22,636 nucleotides of DNA, from contig DASYUM010000020.1 of assembly GCA_036001225.1 (NCBI GenBank), forward strand, positions 1 through 22,636, read 5' to 3'. Below, in pieces: positions 14,532 to 22,072 of the stretch. The DNA comes from DASYUM01 sp036001225 (lineage in GTDB: Bacteria > Methylomirabilota > Methylomirabilia > Rokubacteriales > DASRDR01). The notes beneath the pieces were generated by a model, which ran no database searches, was not told where the DNA came from, and was given only the letters and a program-made list of their open reading frames with translations. Positions within the stretch are counted from its first letter, which is position 1; every line of letters begins with the position of its first letter. The translations under genes and the position numbers were made by a program.

Positions 14532-15394
14532 TCGCGGCGGGCCAGGAGCCCGCCCGGCCGGATGAACATCATGATGATGAAGACCACGAAGGCGATCACG
14601 TAGCCCATTTCGGTCGAGATCATCACCCCCCCGATCGAGATGATCTCGCTCATGACGAACGAGGCCACGAAGGCGCCGACCATGTTCCCGAGGCCGCCCA
14701 GCACGCAGATCATGAAGGTCAGGGGCCCGAAGGCGGCGCCGAAGAACGGGTGGACCGAGTACTGGATGATGAGGAGGGCGCCGGCCAGTCCGGCCATGGC
14801 ACCGCCGACGGCCGAGGTGACGAGATAGACGCGCTGGGGCTTGGCGCCCATGAGGGCCATGGCTTCCCGGTCCTGGGCGACCGCGCGGATGGCGGTGCCG
14901 ATGAAGGTGCGGGTGAGGAAGAGGTAGAGGCCGAGCACGGCCAGGATGGAGAGGCCGAAGGCGATCAGCCGGGCGAAGGAGAGGAACATGCCGCCGACCT
15001 CGATGATGGGCAACGTCAGGCGAACCGTGCGGTGGTCGGTCGTCCACAGGAACGTCGCAAACGATTGGAGGAAGAACAGCAGGCCCCCGGTGGCGAGGAG
15101 CTGGTTGATGGGGGGGCTGCCGAGGATGGGCGTGATGATGAGCAGGTGGACGGCGACGCCGAGGAGTGCCCCCAGCGCCACCGAGACCAGGCCGCCCGCC
15201 CATACCGGCCAGCCCGCACCGGTCACCACGAAGTAGACCGCGTACATGCAGACCATGACCAGGTCCACGTAGGCGATCCACACGATGTCGATGACCCCGA
15301 AGATCAGGTTGAGGCCGAGGGCGAGGAGGGCGAGGACGCCGCCGAGGAGCAGCCCGTTGACGGCGGCCTCGGCGAGGAAGATCGGCTCGATCAT
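14528..15394 (-). CDS. livH: Branched-chain amino-acid-type ABC transporter permease LivH
   Basis: This 288-aa inner-membrane permease has about eight helices. NGLLLGGVLALLALGLNLIF is the family's opening motif. Coupling-loop residues IRAVAQDREAMALMGAKPQR are followed by VYLVTSAVGGAMAGLAGALL. The C-terminus has CVLGGLGNMVGAFVASFVMS and MFIRPGGLLARRE. Start ATG 15392-15394 follows a CT/GA hairpin (15404-15427). It pairs with LivM to form the channel. Confidence 0.93.
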   Translation of the reverse strand: MIEPIFLAEAAVNGLLLGGVLALLALGLNLIFGVIDIVWIAYVDLVMVCMYAVYFVVTGAGWPVWAGGLVSVALGALLGVAVHLLIITPILGSPPINQLLATGGLLFFLQSFATFLWTTDHRTVRLTLPIIEVGGMFLSFARLIAFGLSILAVLGLYLFLTRTFIGTAIRAVAQDREAMALMGAKPQRVYLVTSAVGGAMAGLAGALLIIQYSVHPFFGAAFGPLTFMICVLGGLGNMVGAFVASFVMSEIISIGGVMISTEMGYVIAFVVFIIMMFIRPGGLLARRE

Positions 15395-15403
15395 GCTGCT
15401 TCT

Positions 15404-15427
15404 CCCTCTTCCCCGGAGGGGAGAGGG
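15404..15427 (+). repeat. Inverted repeat between livF and livH
   Basis: CCCTCTTCCCC-GGA-GGGGAGAGGG forms a stem with one bulged T. The flanking text (GTTGGGGTGAG) is the style of a dispersed intergenic repeat seen in many GC-rich bacteria. It sits in the 51-bp livF-livH gap. Confidence 0.5.
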
Positions 15428-15445
15428 TTGGGGTGAGCGGTCGCG

Positions 15446-16150
15446 TCAGAGCCCGACATACGCCTTTCGCACGAAGTCCTGTTCCGAGAGCTGGTCGGCC
15501 CGCCCTTCCATCTTGATCCGGCCGACCTCGAGCAGGTAGGCGCGATCGACCAGTCTCAGCACCTGCCGGACGTTCTGCTCGACGACCAGGATCGTGTATC
15601 CCTCGGCTCGGATCTGACGGATCAGGTCGAACACGCGGAGGACCATGACCGGCGCCAGCCCCAGGGATGGCTCGTCGAGGAGGATCAGCCGGGGTCGGGA
15701 CATGAGCGCGCGCCCGAGGGCCAGCATCTGCTGCTCGCCACCGGAGAGGCTGCCGGCGCGCTGCTGACGCCGCTCGGCGAGGACCGGGAAGAGCGCGTAG
15801 ACCCGCTCGAGGCTCGCCCCGTAGGCGCGGCGGGCGGCGGGGAGGAAGGCGCCCATCTTGAGGTTGTCGGCGACGGTGAGGCGGGGAAAGATCCGGCGGC
15901 CTTCGGGGACGTGGGCGATGCCGCGGGCGACGATCTCGGGGGCGGGCCGGCCGCGCAGCGACTCACCGTCGAACTCCATGGTCCCGCCTCGCGGCGGCAC
16001 CAGGCCGGAGATGACCCGGAGCAGCGTCGTCTTGCCGGCGCCGTTCGGTCCCACCACCGCGACGGCCTCGCCGGCGGCGATGCGGAGGCTGACGTCCCAC
16101 AGCGCCGTGAAGTGGCCGTAGCCGGCGGTCACATTCCTCAATTCCAGCAT
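15446..16150 (-). CDS. livF: Branched-chain amino-acid-type ABC transporter ATPase LivF
   Basis: This cytoplasmic ATPase of 234 aa has Walker A GPNGAGKTT (34-42), the Q-loop region VPPRGGTMEF, the signature LSGGEQQ (135-141), Walker B LILLDE (155-160) and the H-loop area ILVVEQNVRQVL. GIAHVPEGRRIFPRLTVADN is the LivF-specific segment. ATG 16148-16150 follows repeat R2 by 17 nt. Those 17 nt read L-T-stop in the livG direction, which may be a trace of the old livG end. Confidence 0.94.
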   Translation of the reverse strand: MLELRNVTAGYGHFTALWDVSLRIAAGEAVAVVGPNGAGKTTLLRVISGLVPPRGGTMEFDGESLRGRPAPEIVARGIAHVPEGRRIFPRLTVADNLKMGAFLPAARRAYGASLERVYALFPVLAERRQQRAGSLSGGEQQMLALGRALMSRPRLILLDEPSLGLAPVMVLRVFDLIRQIRAEGYTILVVEQNVRQVLRLVDRAYLLEVGRIKMEGRADQLSEQDFVRKAYVGL

Positions 16151-16167
16151 TGGCTCAGGTCAAGCGG

Positions 16168-16341
16168 CCGGGCCGAGAACCGAGCAGCCCTAGGACGCAG
16201 GGAGGAGGCCCGCCGAGGCGTATGCCGCGCATGCGAGCCTCCGGACGTCGCGGGGCTGGGGCCCCGCCGTCCGGGGCGAGCCACCCGATGTTGAGGCGGG
16301 TCGACGACCGAGGACGCCGGGATGCGAAGGTTATCGGCACG
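16168..16341 (+). repeat. Intergenic repeat R2 (about 173 bp)
   Basis: This is a full-length relative of R1 (6748-6921) with the same block order and no indels. It holds the GTATGC-CGC-GCATGC hairpin flanked by GAGGC/GCCTC and the CCGGACG...CGTCCGG hairpin. It fills the gap between the livG stop and livF start. An open minus-strand frame through it (16155-16340) is repeat sequence, not a gene. Confidence 0.75.
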
Positions 16342-16344
16342 GCC

Positions 16345-17076
16345 TCAGGTGAGGACGAGCTTCTCGCCGAGGTACGCTTCGATGACGCGGGGGTCGTCGG
16401 CGACGGCGGCCGGGGTCCCCTCGGCGATCTTCTCGCCGTGATCCAGCACCACTACCCGGTCCACCACCCGCATGAGCGTGGCCATGATGTGCTCGACCCA
16501 CACGATGGTGACCGCCAGGTCCCGGCGGATCCGGCGCAGCAGATCGGCGGCGGCCACCATCTCGGCGGGGTCGAGGCCGCCCAGGCTCTCGTCGGCCAGC
16601 AGCAGCTGGGGCCCCGTCGCCAGCGCGCGGGCCAGCTCGAGCTTCTTGAGCCCGGCGGCGCCCAGCTGGGCGATGGACGCGCCGGCGTCCGTCGGCAGCC
16701 CCACCAGCTCCAGCACCTCGCCGGCCCGCCGGCGGGCCTCGGCCTCGGTGTTCCGGCGGTCGGTCCCGAAGTGGGCGGCGACCGCCACGTTCTCCAGGAT
16801 GGAGAGCTTGCGGAAGGGCCGCGGGATCTGGAAGGTGCGGGCAATGCCGCGGTGGCAGATGGCATCGGGGGTGAGGCCGGCCAGCTCCTGGCCCTGGAAG
16901 CGAATGGACCCGTCGCTGGGACGGAGCGCGCCGGAGACGCAGTTGAACAGGGTCGTCTTGCCGGACCCGTTCGGTCCGATCAGCCCGAGGATCTCGCCCT
17001 CCCGCACCGCGAAGGCGACGCGGCTGAGGGCGGTGAAGCCGCCGAAGTGCTTGGTCAGCCCCGTGATGCTCAGCAC
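16345..17076 (-). CDS. livG: Branched-chain amino-acid-type ABC transporter ATPase LivG
   Basis: This 243-aa cytoplasmic ATPase has Walker A GPNGSGKTT (34-42), the LivG-specific GIARTFQIPRPFRKLSILEN, and Walker B LLLADES. The usual LSGGQ signature is replaced by LGAAGLKKLELARAL (138-152), a divergence seen in part of the LivG family. I chose GTG 17074-17076 (VLSITGLTKHFGGF). The open frame continues upstream to ATG 17172, but those 32 codons read through repeat R3 (APDGGAPAPRRPEAR) and are not family sequence. A GGAGG inside the repeat may serve as ribosome-binding site. Confidence 0.92.
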   Translation of the reverse strand: MLSITGLTKHFGGFTALSRVAFAVREGEILGLIGPNGSGKTTLFNCVSGALRPSDGSIRFQGQELAGLTPDAICHRGIARTFQIPRPFRKLSILENVAVAAHFGTDRRNTEAEARRRAGEVLELVGLPTDAGASIAQLGAAGLKKLELARALATGPQLLLADESLGGLDPAEMVAAADLLRRIRRDLAVTIVWVEHIMATLMRVVDRVVVLDHGEKIAEGTPAAVADDPRVIEAYLGEKLVLT

Positions 17077-17259
17077 GGAAGTGCGCGCCTCCGGACGTCG
17101 CGGGGCTGGGGCCCCGCCGTCCGGGGCGCGCTGTCCCAAAGATCGAGGCGCGGCCGCGTCGGGGGAAGCCACCGCTCCCCCCGACGCTGCGGGAGTGCGC
17201 GCCGCCGGACGTCGCGGGGCTGGGGGGCGCGACGGGGCGCGCTGGCCCCAAAGAGGGCC
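17077..17259 (+). repeat. Composite of two partial R-type repeats (R3, R4) around a hairpin
   Basis: R3 (17081-17147) and R4 (17194-17258) both carry CCGGACGTCGCGGGGCTGGG followed by GGGGCGCGCTG and CCCAAAGA. R4 lacks the GCCGTCC arm of the hairpin, so its stem is broken. Between them GCGTCGGGGG...CCCCCGACGC (17156-17187) is a perfect 10-bp stem. The whole livK-livG gap is repeat sequence. Confidence 0.7.
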
Positions 17260-18573
17260 TCAGCGCGCCGCAAACGGCGACGAGGCCGGCAGCGGGAGGA
17301 TGGGCGGGGCGCCCGCGATCACCCTGGGGAAGACGTGGCGGAACTGGCCCTCGTGGACCTGGAAGACCGCCGCGAACGCGCGCTCGTTCTGGCCGGCCAT
17401 CGGGTGGCCCGCCGGCTGGAACTTCACCCCGTAGCCCTGCATGGTGCCGCCCTCCGGGATGTCGGTCTCCCGGGCTGCCTTGGCCAGGGCGTCGGGGCCG
17501 AAGCCGCCGTGCTTCTGGATCGCCCGCGGCAGCACGTCGTTGAGCAGGATCCACATGTTGTTGAACCCCATCGAGACGTGGGGGGCGATGGCGCCGACCG
17601 GGATGTTCGGCTCGAAGGCCTTGTAGCGCTTCACCATCTCCTGGGTCAGCTCGGCGACCCCGCCCTTGAGGTTCTTCGCGTCGATGAGCTGGGACGCCGG
17701 CGGGTCCACCGTGTGGAAGCCCTCGATCTCGTTACCGAAGCCTTCCTTGAGCTTGTCGAGCTGGCTGTGGCCGGCGCCGTGGCCGACGTAGGCCTTGACG
17801 CGCAGGCCCTGCTCCTTGGCCTGGCGGAGGAACAGCGCGATGTCCGGATTGTAGCCGGTGTGGAAGAGCACGTCGGGCCGGGCCGCCCGCAGCTTGGTGA
17901 CGAGCGAGCTGAGGTCGGGCGCATTGATGGAGTAGCCCTCCTTCAGCACGACCTGCATCCCCAGCTTCTTGGCTTCGGCTTCGTTGGCGGCTGCCACCCC
18001 CGTGCCGTAGGGGCCGTCCTCGTAGATGATCCCCACCCGGAGGTCCTTGACCGCCTTGCCGAGCCGCTCCGGCGAGTAGGTCGCGATGTACTGCGTCGAG
18101 ACGGCGCCGAACAGCCCGCCGTTGGGCTGAGGGCGGAAGGTGTACTGGAGGTTGCGGTCCTTGAGGACGGCATCGGCGATGGCGGTCGTGATCCAGAGGA
18201 ACTTCTTCTGCTTGTCCACCTTCTCGGCCAGCGGCACCGCGTGGGCGCTGGAGTAGACGCCGGCCAGGATGTCCACCTTCTCGACGTTCAGGAGCCGTTC
18301 CGCTTCGTTGATCGCCGCCTCGGCCTTGGACTGGCTGTCGCCGTCGGCCTGGACGATCTTGTACTTGCCGAGCACGCCGCCCTTCTCGTTGATGTAGTCG
18401 ATCATCATCTTGGCCCCGCGCCAGCAGTTGAGCGAGCCGGCGGCCGAGAAGGGGCCGGTGTGGTCGAACAGGATCCCGATCTTGAGTGTCTGGCCCTGGG
18501 CGGCAGCGAAGCGCGGCCGCGCGACGACCGAGGCCCCGGCGCCGACCAGCAGGGCACGGCGTGAGATCTTCAT
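17260..18573 (-). CDS. livK: Periplasmic substrate-binding protein of the Liv-type ABC transporter
   Basis: This 437-aa exported protein starts MKISRRALLVGAGASVVARP, a Tat-like or Sec signal with SRR, cleaved near AAAQ. LKIGILFDHTGPFSAAGS is the type I periplasmic-binding-fold opening of Peripla_BP_6. INEKGGVLGKYKIVQADGDS, VDILAGVYSSAHAVPLAEKV, VGIIYEDGPYGTGVAAANEA and DVLFHTGYNPDIALFLRQAK follow in family order. ATG 18571-18573 has the strong SD AAGGAGG (complement of 18582-18588). First gene of livK-G-F-H-M. The ligand cannot be told from sequence. Confidence 0.93.
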   Translation of the reverse strand: MKISRRALLVGAGASVVARPRFAAAQGQTLKIGILFDHTGPFSAAGSLNCWRGAKMMIDYINEKGGVLGKYKIVQADGDSQSKAEAAINEAERLLNVEKVDILAGVYSSAHAVPLAEKVDKQKKFLWITTAIADAVLKDRNLQYTFRPQPNGGLFGAVSTQYIATYSPERLGKAVKDLRVGIIYEDGPYGTGVAAANEAEAKKLGMQVVLKEGYSINAPDLSSLVTKLRAARPDVLFHTGYNPDIALFLRQAKEQGLRVKAYVGHGAGHSQLDKLKEGFGNEIEGFHTVDPPASQLIDAKNLKGGVAELTQEMVKRYKAFEPNIPVGAIAPHVSMGFNNMWILLNDVLPRAIQKHGGFGPDALAKAARETDIPEGGTMQGYGVKFQPAGHPMAGQNERAFAAVFQVHEGQFRHVFPRVIAGAPPILPLPASSPFAAR

Positions 18574-18619
18574 CGGCGATACCTCCTTGGCGCGTGGGTT
18601 GTCCGACCGACGGGACTTC

Positions 18620-18648
18620 AACATACACCAATGTGGGGCGCGCCGAAA
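18620..18648 (-). promoter_or_regulatory. Promoter of the liv operon
   Basis: TATGTT (complement of 18620-18625) with TTTCGG (complement of 18643-18648) 17 nt upstream gives a fair -10 and weak -35. It is about 47 nt before the livK ATG, leaving room for the strong SD. Confidence 0.4.
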
Positions 18649-18699
18649 CGGGGTCGGCCGCCGGGCTCCCAGTCACCAGGCCGCCCCGGCCCCGCTGTA

Positions 18700-18729
18700 T
18701 TGACGCCCCGCGGCGGGTTGACGTAGGCT
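18700..18729 (+). promoter_or_regulatory. Promoter of the sugar-type ABC operon
   Basis: TTGACG (18700-18705), 18 nt, and TAGGCT (18724-18729) precede the binding-protein gene. The leader is about 50 nt and ends in AGGAGG (18774-18779), 8 nt before ATG 18788. Confidence 0.5.
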
Positions 18730-18787
18730 CGTCTCAGTCGCGGGCCGACCCCGCCCGAACCCCACCGCCCCACAGGAGGACGAGATC

Positions 18788-20101
18788 ATGGACGTGCGAC
18801 CCGAGCAGTGGCGACTCTCCCGCCGCCAGTTCCTGCGCACCCTGGCCGCCTCTGGCGCCATCGCCGCCGCCGACCTGGCCTGGTGGGAGGAGCCGTTCCT
18901 CGCCACCCGGAAAGCCTGGGGCGCCACGCCGGTGCGTTTCCAGTTCAGCGTGCCGGAACCAAAGCGGACCGCGCTCGTCGAGTCTCTCGCCCAGCGGTTC
19001 AACCAGTCCCAGTCGGACTACGAGGTCAAGGTCGAGTTCGTCCCCCAAGCCCAGGCGCGCCAGAAGCTGATCACCGGCATCACCGCCGGCAACCCGCCCG
19101 ACTGCTGCCAGGTGTGGGACAACTGGGTCGGGGAGTTCGAAGGGATGGGGGCGGTGGAAGACCTCACCGGCCGCATCAAGGAGTGGAAGCACTACAAAGA
19201 CGTCCTGCCCATCGCCTGGGAGACGGTGACGGTCAAGGGGAAGCTGCTCTCCTTCCCCTGGGTGGTGACGAATGACGCCATCTACTACCGCACCGATCGT
19301 CTGAAGGAGTACGGGCTGACCGCGCCCAAGGACGACTGGACGTGGGACGACTTCCTCACGCTCGCCAAGGGGTTCACCAAGCCGGATCGGAACCAGTATG
19401 GGTTCGGCATGCGAGGGCAGGGGACGTGGGCCGTCCTGTACGCCACCGAGTTCATGTACGCGAACGGCGCCCAGGTGCTGAAGGACGGCAAGGTGGTCAT
19501 CAACTCCAAGGAGGCGGTGGAAGGGCTCGACTGGTACCTCGACCTCTTGCGGAAGCACAAGGTGACGCCGCCCAGCGTCCCCACCGACGGCTGGCGCCAG
19601 ATCGTCGAGGGCTTCGGGCGCGGGATCACGAACACCTATCTCCACAACTCCGGCTCCTCCGAGGAGCAGAAGGGGTTTGTCGGCGCCCAGAACTTCGCCA
19701 CCGTCCCCCTGCCCATGGGGCCGACCAAGAAGCGCGCCTCGTTCTACTTCTCGGAGACGCTCACCGCCTTCAAGGCCGCCAAGAACAAGGACGGCGCCTG
19801 GCGGTTCATGAGCTTCCTCATGGAGGACGAGCCGCACGCGATGTACTGCAAGACGCTGGGCCTGCTGCCGGCCCGCAAGACGATCGCCGACCGGCCGGAG
19901 TTCGCGAAAGACCCGGCGCTGGCTGGGTTCGTGAAGGCGTTCCCCTTCTCCATCGTCAGCCCCTATCTGGCCCATGCCGGCTGGGGCGGCAAGCTCGACT
20001 CCGAGGGCGTGCCCCTTTTCCAGCAGGCGATGGTCGGCAAGATCTCGTCCAAGGAGTGCCTGGACAAGTTTGCCGAGGTCCTCACCAAGAACATGGCGTA
20101 G
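18788..20101 (+). CDS. Family 1 extracellular solute-binding protein (sugar type), Tat-exported
   Basis: This 437-aa protein captures a sugar-like ligand outside the inner membrane. RLSRRQFLRTLAASGAIAAA (residues 9-28) is a near-consensus twin-arginine signal. VRFQFSVPEPKRTALVESLA starts the fold. KLITGITAGNPPDCCQVWDN, FPWVVTNDAIYYRTDRLKEY and WTWDDFLTLAKGFTKPDRNQ are typical SBP_bac_1 segments, and GLLPARKTIADRPEF lies near the C-terminus. It is the first gene of an operon with two permeases. A G6/C6 hairpin follows the stop, which commonly gives more binding protein than permease. Confidence 0.92.
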   Translation: MDVRPEQWRLSRRQFLRTLAASGAIAAADLAWWEEPFLATRKAWGATPVRFQFSVPEPKRTALVESLAQRFNQSQSDYEVKVEFVPQAQARQKLITGITAGNPPDCCQVWDNWVGEFEGMGAVEDLTGRIKEWKHYKDVLPIAWETVTVKGKLLSFPWVVTNDAIYYRTDRLKEYGLTAPKDDWTWDDFLTLAKGFTKPDRNQYGFGMRGQGTWAVLYATEFMYANGAQVLKDGKVVINSKEAVEGLDWYLDLLRKHKVTPPSVPTDGWRQIVEGFGRGITNTYLHNSGSSEEQKGFVGAQNFATVPLPMGPTKKRASFYFSETLTAFKAAKNKDGAWRFMSFLMEDEPHAMYCKTLGLLPARKTIADRPEFAKDPALAGFVKAFPFSIVSPYLAHAGWGGKLDSEGVPLFQQAMVGKISSKECLDKFAEVLTKNMA

Positions 20102-20113
20102 GCGGAACCTTCC

Positions 20114-20137
20114 GGGGGGCGCGGCTCCGCGCCCCCC
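20114..20137 (+). other. Strong hairpin between binding-protein and permease genes
   Basis: GGGGGGCGCG-GCTC-CGCGCCCCCC is a 10-bp perfect stem in the 46-bp gap. No T-run follows, so it more likely stabilises the upstream mRNA or partly attenuates transcription than ends it. The G6/C6 arms resemble elements A-C, but no gene-end duplication is present here. Confidence 0.65.
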
Positions 20138-20147
20138 GCCGGCCACC

Positions 20148-21086
20148 GTGCGTTACCCTGAAGCCACCGTCGCGGCGCCTGTCGTTCGGCCACTTCTCTC
20201 CCGCCGGGCCCGCGAGCTACTCGGGGGCTACGCTTACCTGATCCCGGTCGCCGTCGTTCTCGGCGGCACCGTCCTGTTTCCGATTCTCAAGGCCATGCAC
20301 ATGAGCCTGTACCATCACGTGCTCATCAAGCCGCAGGAGTACCGGTTCATCGGACTCGACAACTATGCGCGTCTCCTCGCCGACGACGTGTTCTGGCTCT
20401 CGCTGTGGAACTCGTTCGTGTGGGTCTTCGGCTCCGTGTCCCTTCAGTTCGTGGGTGGCTTCGCGGCCGCCCTCCTGCTTCATCAGAGCTTCCGCGGTCG
20501 AGCCGTCGTGCGGACGGTGAGCCTGTTGCCCTGGGTCATCCCCGGCGTGGTGGTGGCGCTGGTGTGGGAATACGTCTACCAGCCGAACTACGGGCTGCTC
20601 AACGACCTGCTCTTCCGCCTCGGCTGGCTCCACAACCGGGTGGCCTGGCTGTCGGACCCGAACCTGGCGATGCCGGCCGTCATCGCCACCAACGTCTGGC
20701 GCGGCGTGCCCTTCTTCGCCATCATGCTGCTGGCCGGTCTCCAGGCGATCCCGGACGAGCTGTACGAGGCGGCCCGGGTGGACGGGGCCAGCGTCGTCCA
20801 GCGCTTTTGGCACGTCACCCTGCCCCTCCTCCGGCCGATCATCGTGGTCGCCACCGCCACCCGCATCATCTGGACCTTCAACTACGCCGACCTCATCTTC
20901 GTGATGACCAGCGGGGGGCCGGCCAACGCCACCCAGATCACCTCGACCTACACGCTGATCCAGGCCTACTCCAATCTCGACTTCGGCTACGCGGCCACGC
21001 TGTCGGTGGTGCTGCTGATGATCATGCTGGCCTTCACGATCTTCTATCTCCGGGTCACCCGGGGCGTCGAGAGCACGGCGGCGTGA
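20148..21086 (+). CDS. Sugar-type ABC transporter permease (MalF/UgpA-like)
   Basis: This 312-aa inner-membrane protein has six main helices. LLGGYAYLIPVAVVLGGTVL is the first; PWVIPGVVVALVWEYVY, MPAVIATNVWRGVPFFAIML and a final helix ATLSVVLLMIMLAFTIFYLR follow. The EAA coupling loop reads ELYEAARVDGASVVQRFWHV, then TLPLLRPII. GTG 20148 is chosen because it immediately follows the hairpin and opens the basic N-terminus; no good SD is present. The stop overlaps the next GTG. Confidence 0.9.
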   Translation: MRYPEATVAAPVVRPLLSRRARELLGGYAYLIPVAVVLGGTVLFPILKAMHMSLYHHVLIKPQEYRFIGLDNYARLLADDVFWLSLWNSFVWVFGSVSLQFVGGFAAALLLHQSFRGRAVVRTVSLLPWVIPGVVVALVWEYVYQPNYGLLNDLLFRLGWLHNRVAWLSDPNLAMPAVIATNVWRGVPFFAIMLLAGLQAIPDELYEAARVDGASVVQRFWHVTLPLLRPIIVVATATRIIWTFNYADLIFVMTSGGPANATQITSTYTLIQAYSNLDFGYAATLSVVLLMIMLAFTIFYLRVTRGVESTAA

Positions 21087-21946
21087 GACGCTCGCCACCG
21101 ACCACTGACCTCGCCGAGCGCCTGCTGGGAGGACCCATCCTGTGGGTCGGGCTGGTGGCGCTCACCCTCTTCGCCCTGGGGCCGTTCATCTGGATCTTCC
21201 TTTCCTCCTTCAAGACGCGGGCCGAGCTGTACGCGACCCCGCTCGTCTACTTACCCCGTCAGCTCGACTTCTCGAACTACGTCGAGGCCTGGACCTCGAA
21301 GCTCACGCCGTTCAGCCGGTTCTTCGGCAACAGCCTGTGGGTCTCGTCGGTCACCATGGTGGCTACGACGATCATCTCCATTCTGGCCGGGTACGCCCTG
21401 GCCCGCTTTCGTTTCGTCGGCCGCCACATCTTCCTCCTGGTCTTCCTGGCCACCCAGATGTTCCCGGCCGTCCTGCTGATCGCCCCGCTGCTGTCCCAGT
21501 GGTACGCGCTCGGGCTCATCGACACCTACCAGGCCCTCATCTATTCGAACTTCTCGTTCACGGTGCCGTTCACCGTCTGGATGCTGGTCGGCTATTTCGA
21601 GTCGATTCCCCGCGACCTCGAGGAGAGTGCCATGATCGACGGCTGCGGGCGCTTCGGTTCGCTGGTGCGGATCGTGCTGCCCCTGGCCGCGCCGGGGATC
21701 GCCGCCACCGCGATCTTCGCCTTCGTCTCCTCGTGGAGCGAGCTCCTGTTCGCGATCACCTTCACCACCCAGACCGAGATGCGGACCCTGTCGGCCGGGC
21801 TCCTCTACATGGTCGGTCAGTACGAGATCCAGTGGGGCCAGCTCTCGGCGGGGGTCATGATCAGCACGGTGCCGGTGGCGATCCTCTTCACGTTCCTGCA
21901 GCGACACCTGATCCGCGGGCTGACCGCGGGGGCGCTCAAAGGGTAG
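21083..21946 (+). CDS. Sugar-type ABC transporter permease (MalG/UgpE-like)
   Basis: This 287-aa inner-membrane partner of the preceding permease starts at GTG 21083 (GTGA overlap). ILWVGLVALTLFALGPFIWI is helix one. FLATQMFPAVLLIAPLLSQW and SNFSFTVPFTVWMLVGYFES follow, and the EAA loop is LEESAMIDGCGRFGSLVRIV, then LPLAAPG. It ends RHLIRGLTAGALKG, the standard MalG-type tail. The last 61 nt are duplicated at 22073-22133. No ATPase gene follows, so a MalK-like ATPase must be encoded elsewhere. Confidence 0.92.
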   Translation: MRRSPPTTDLAERLLGGPILWVGLVALTLFALGPFIWIFLSSFKTRAELYATPLVYLPRQLDFSNYVEAWTSKLTPFSRFFGNSLWVSSVTMVATTIISILAGYALARFRFVGRHIFLLVFLATQMFPAVLLIAPLLSQWYALGLIDTYQALIYSNFSFTVPFTVWMLVGYFESIPRDLEESAMIDGCGRFGSLVRIVLPLAAPGIAATAIFAFVSSWSELLFAITFTTQTEMRTLSAGLLYMVGQYEIQWGQLSAGVMISTVPVAILFTFLQRHLIRGLTAGALKG

Positions 21947-22072
21947 GCGGGTGACTAGAACGCCACGGGCTGGTTCATTCTCGCGCTCTCGTCGAAGCGC
22001 TCCGAGCGGCGGCTTTGCCGCCGCAACCGACGGGGGGGTGTCGGGGGGGTCTTCCGAGACCCCCCCGAAGAG
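21947..22072 (-). repeat. Hairpin element C between duplicated permease ends
   Basis: In the gene direction it has GCGCTCCGAGCG, then GCGGCGGC-TTT-GCCGCCGC (22006-22024), CAACCGACGG, and G7-TCT-TCCG-AGA-C7 (22043-22066). On the minus strand this is the same order as elements A and B. The AAA-loop stem differs from B in its middle pairs, yet pairing is kept. The G-run hairpin is 6 nt from the orphan copy. Confidence 0.75.

Noticed and set aside
13542..15281. Long minus-strand frame fused across livH and livM
   Set aside because: Only its second half (from 14531) is LivM; the first half is LivH sequence in the wrong frame.
17081..17258. CRISPR-like array (repeats with spacing)
   Set aside because: Only two partial copies here, unequal and with internal hairpins; the other copies are more than 700 bp away and no cas genes are present.
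16150..18564. Very long plus-strand open frame opposite livG and livK
   Set aside because: It runs antisense to two clear family proteins and through repeats R2-R4; its sequence is Arg/Gly/Asp-rich antisense of GC-rich codons with no recognisable domain.
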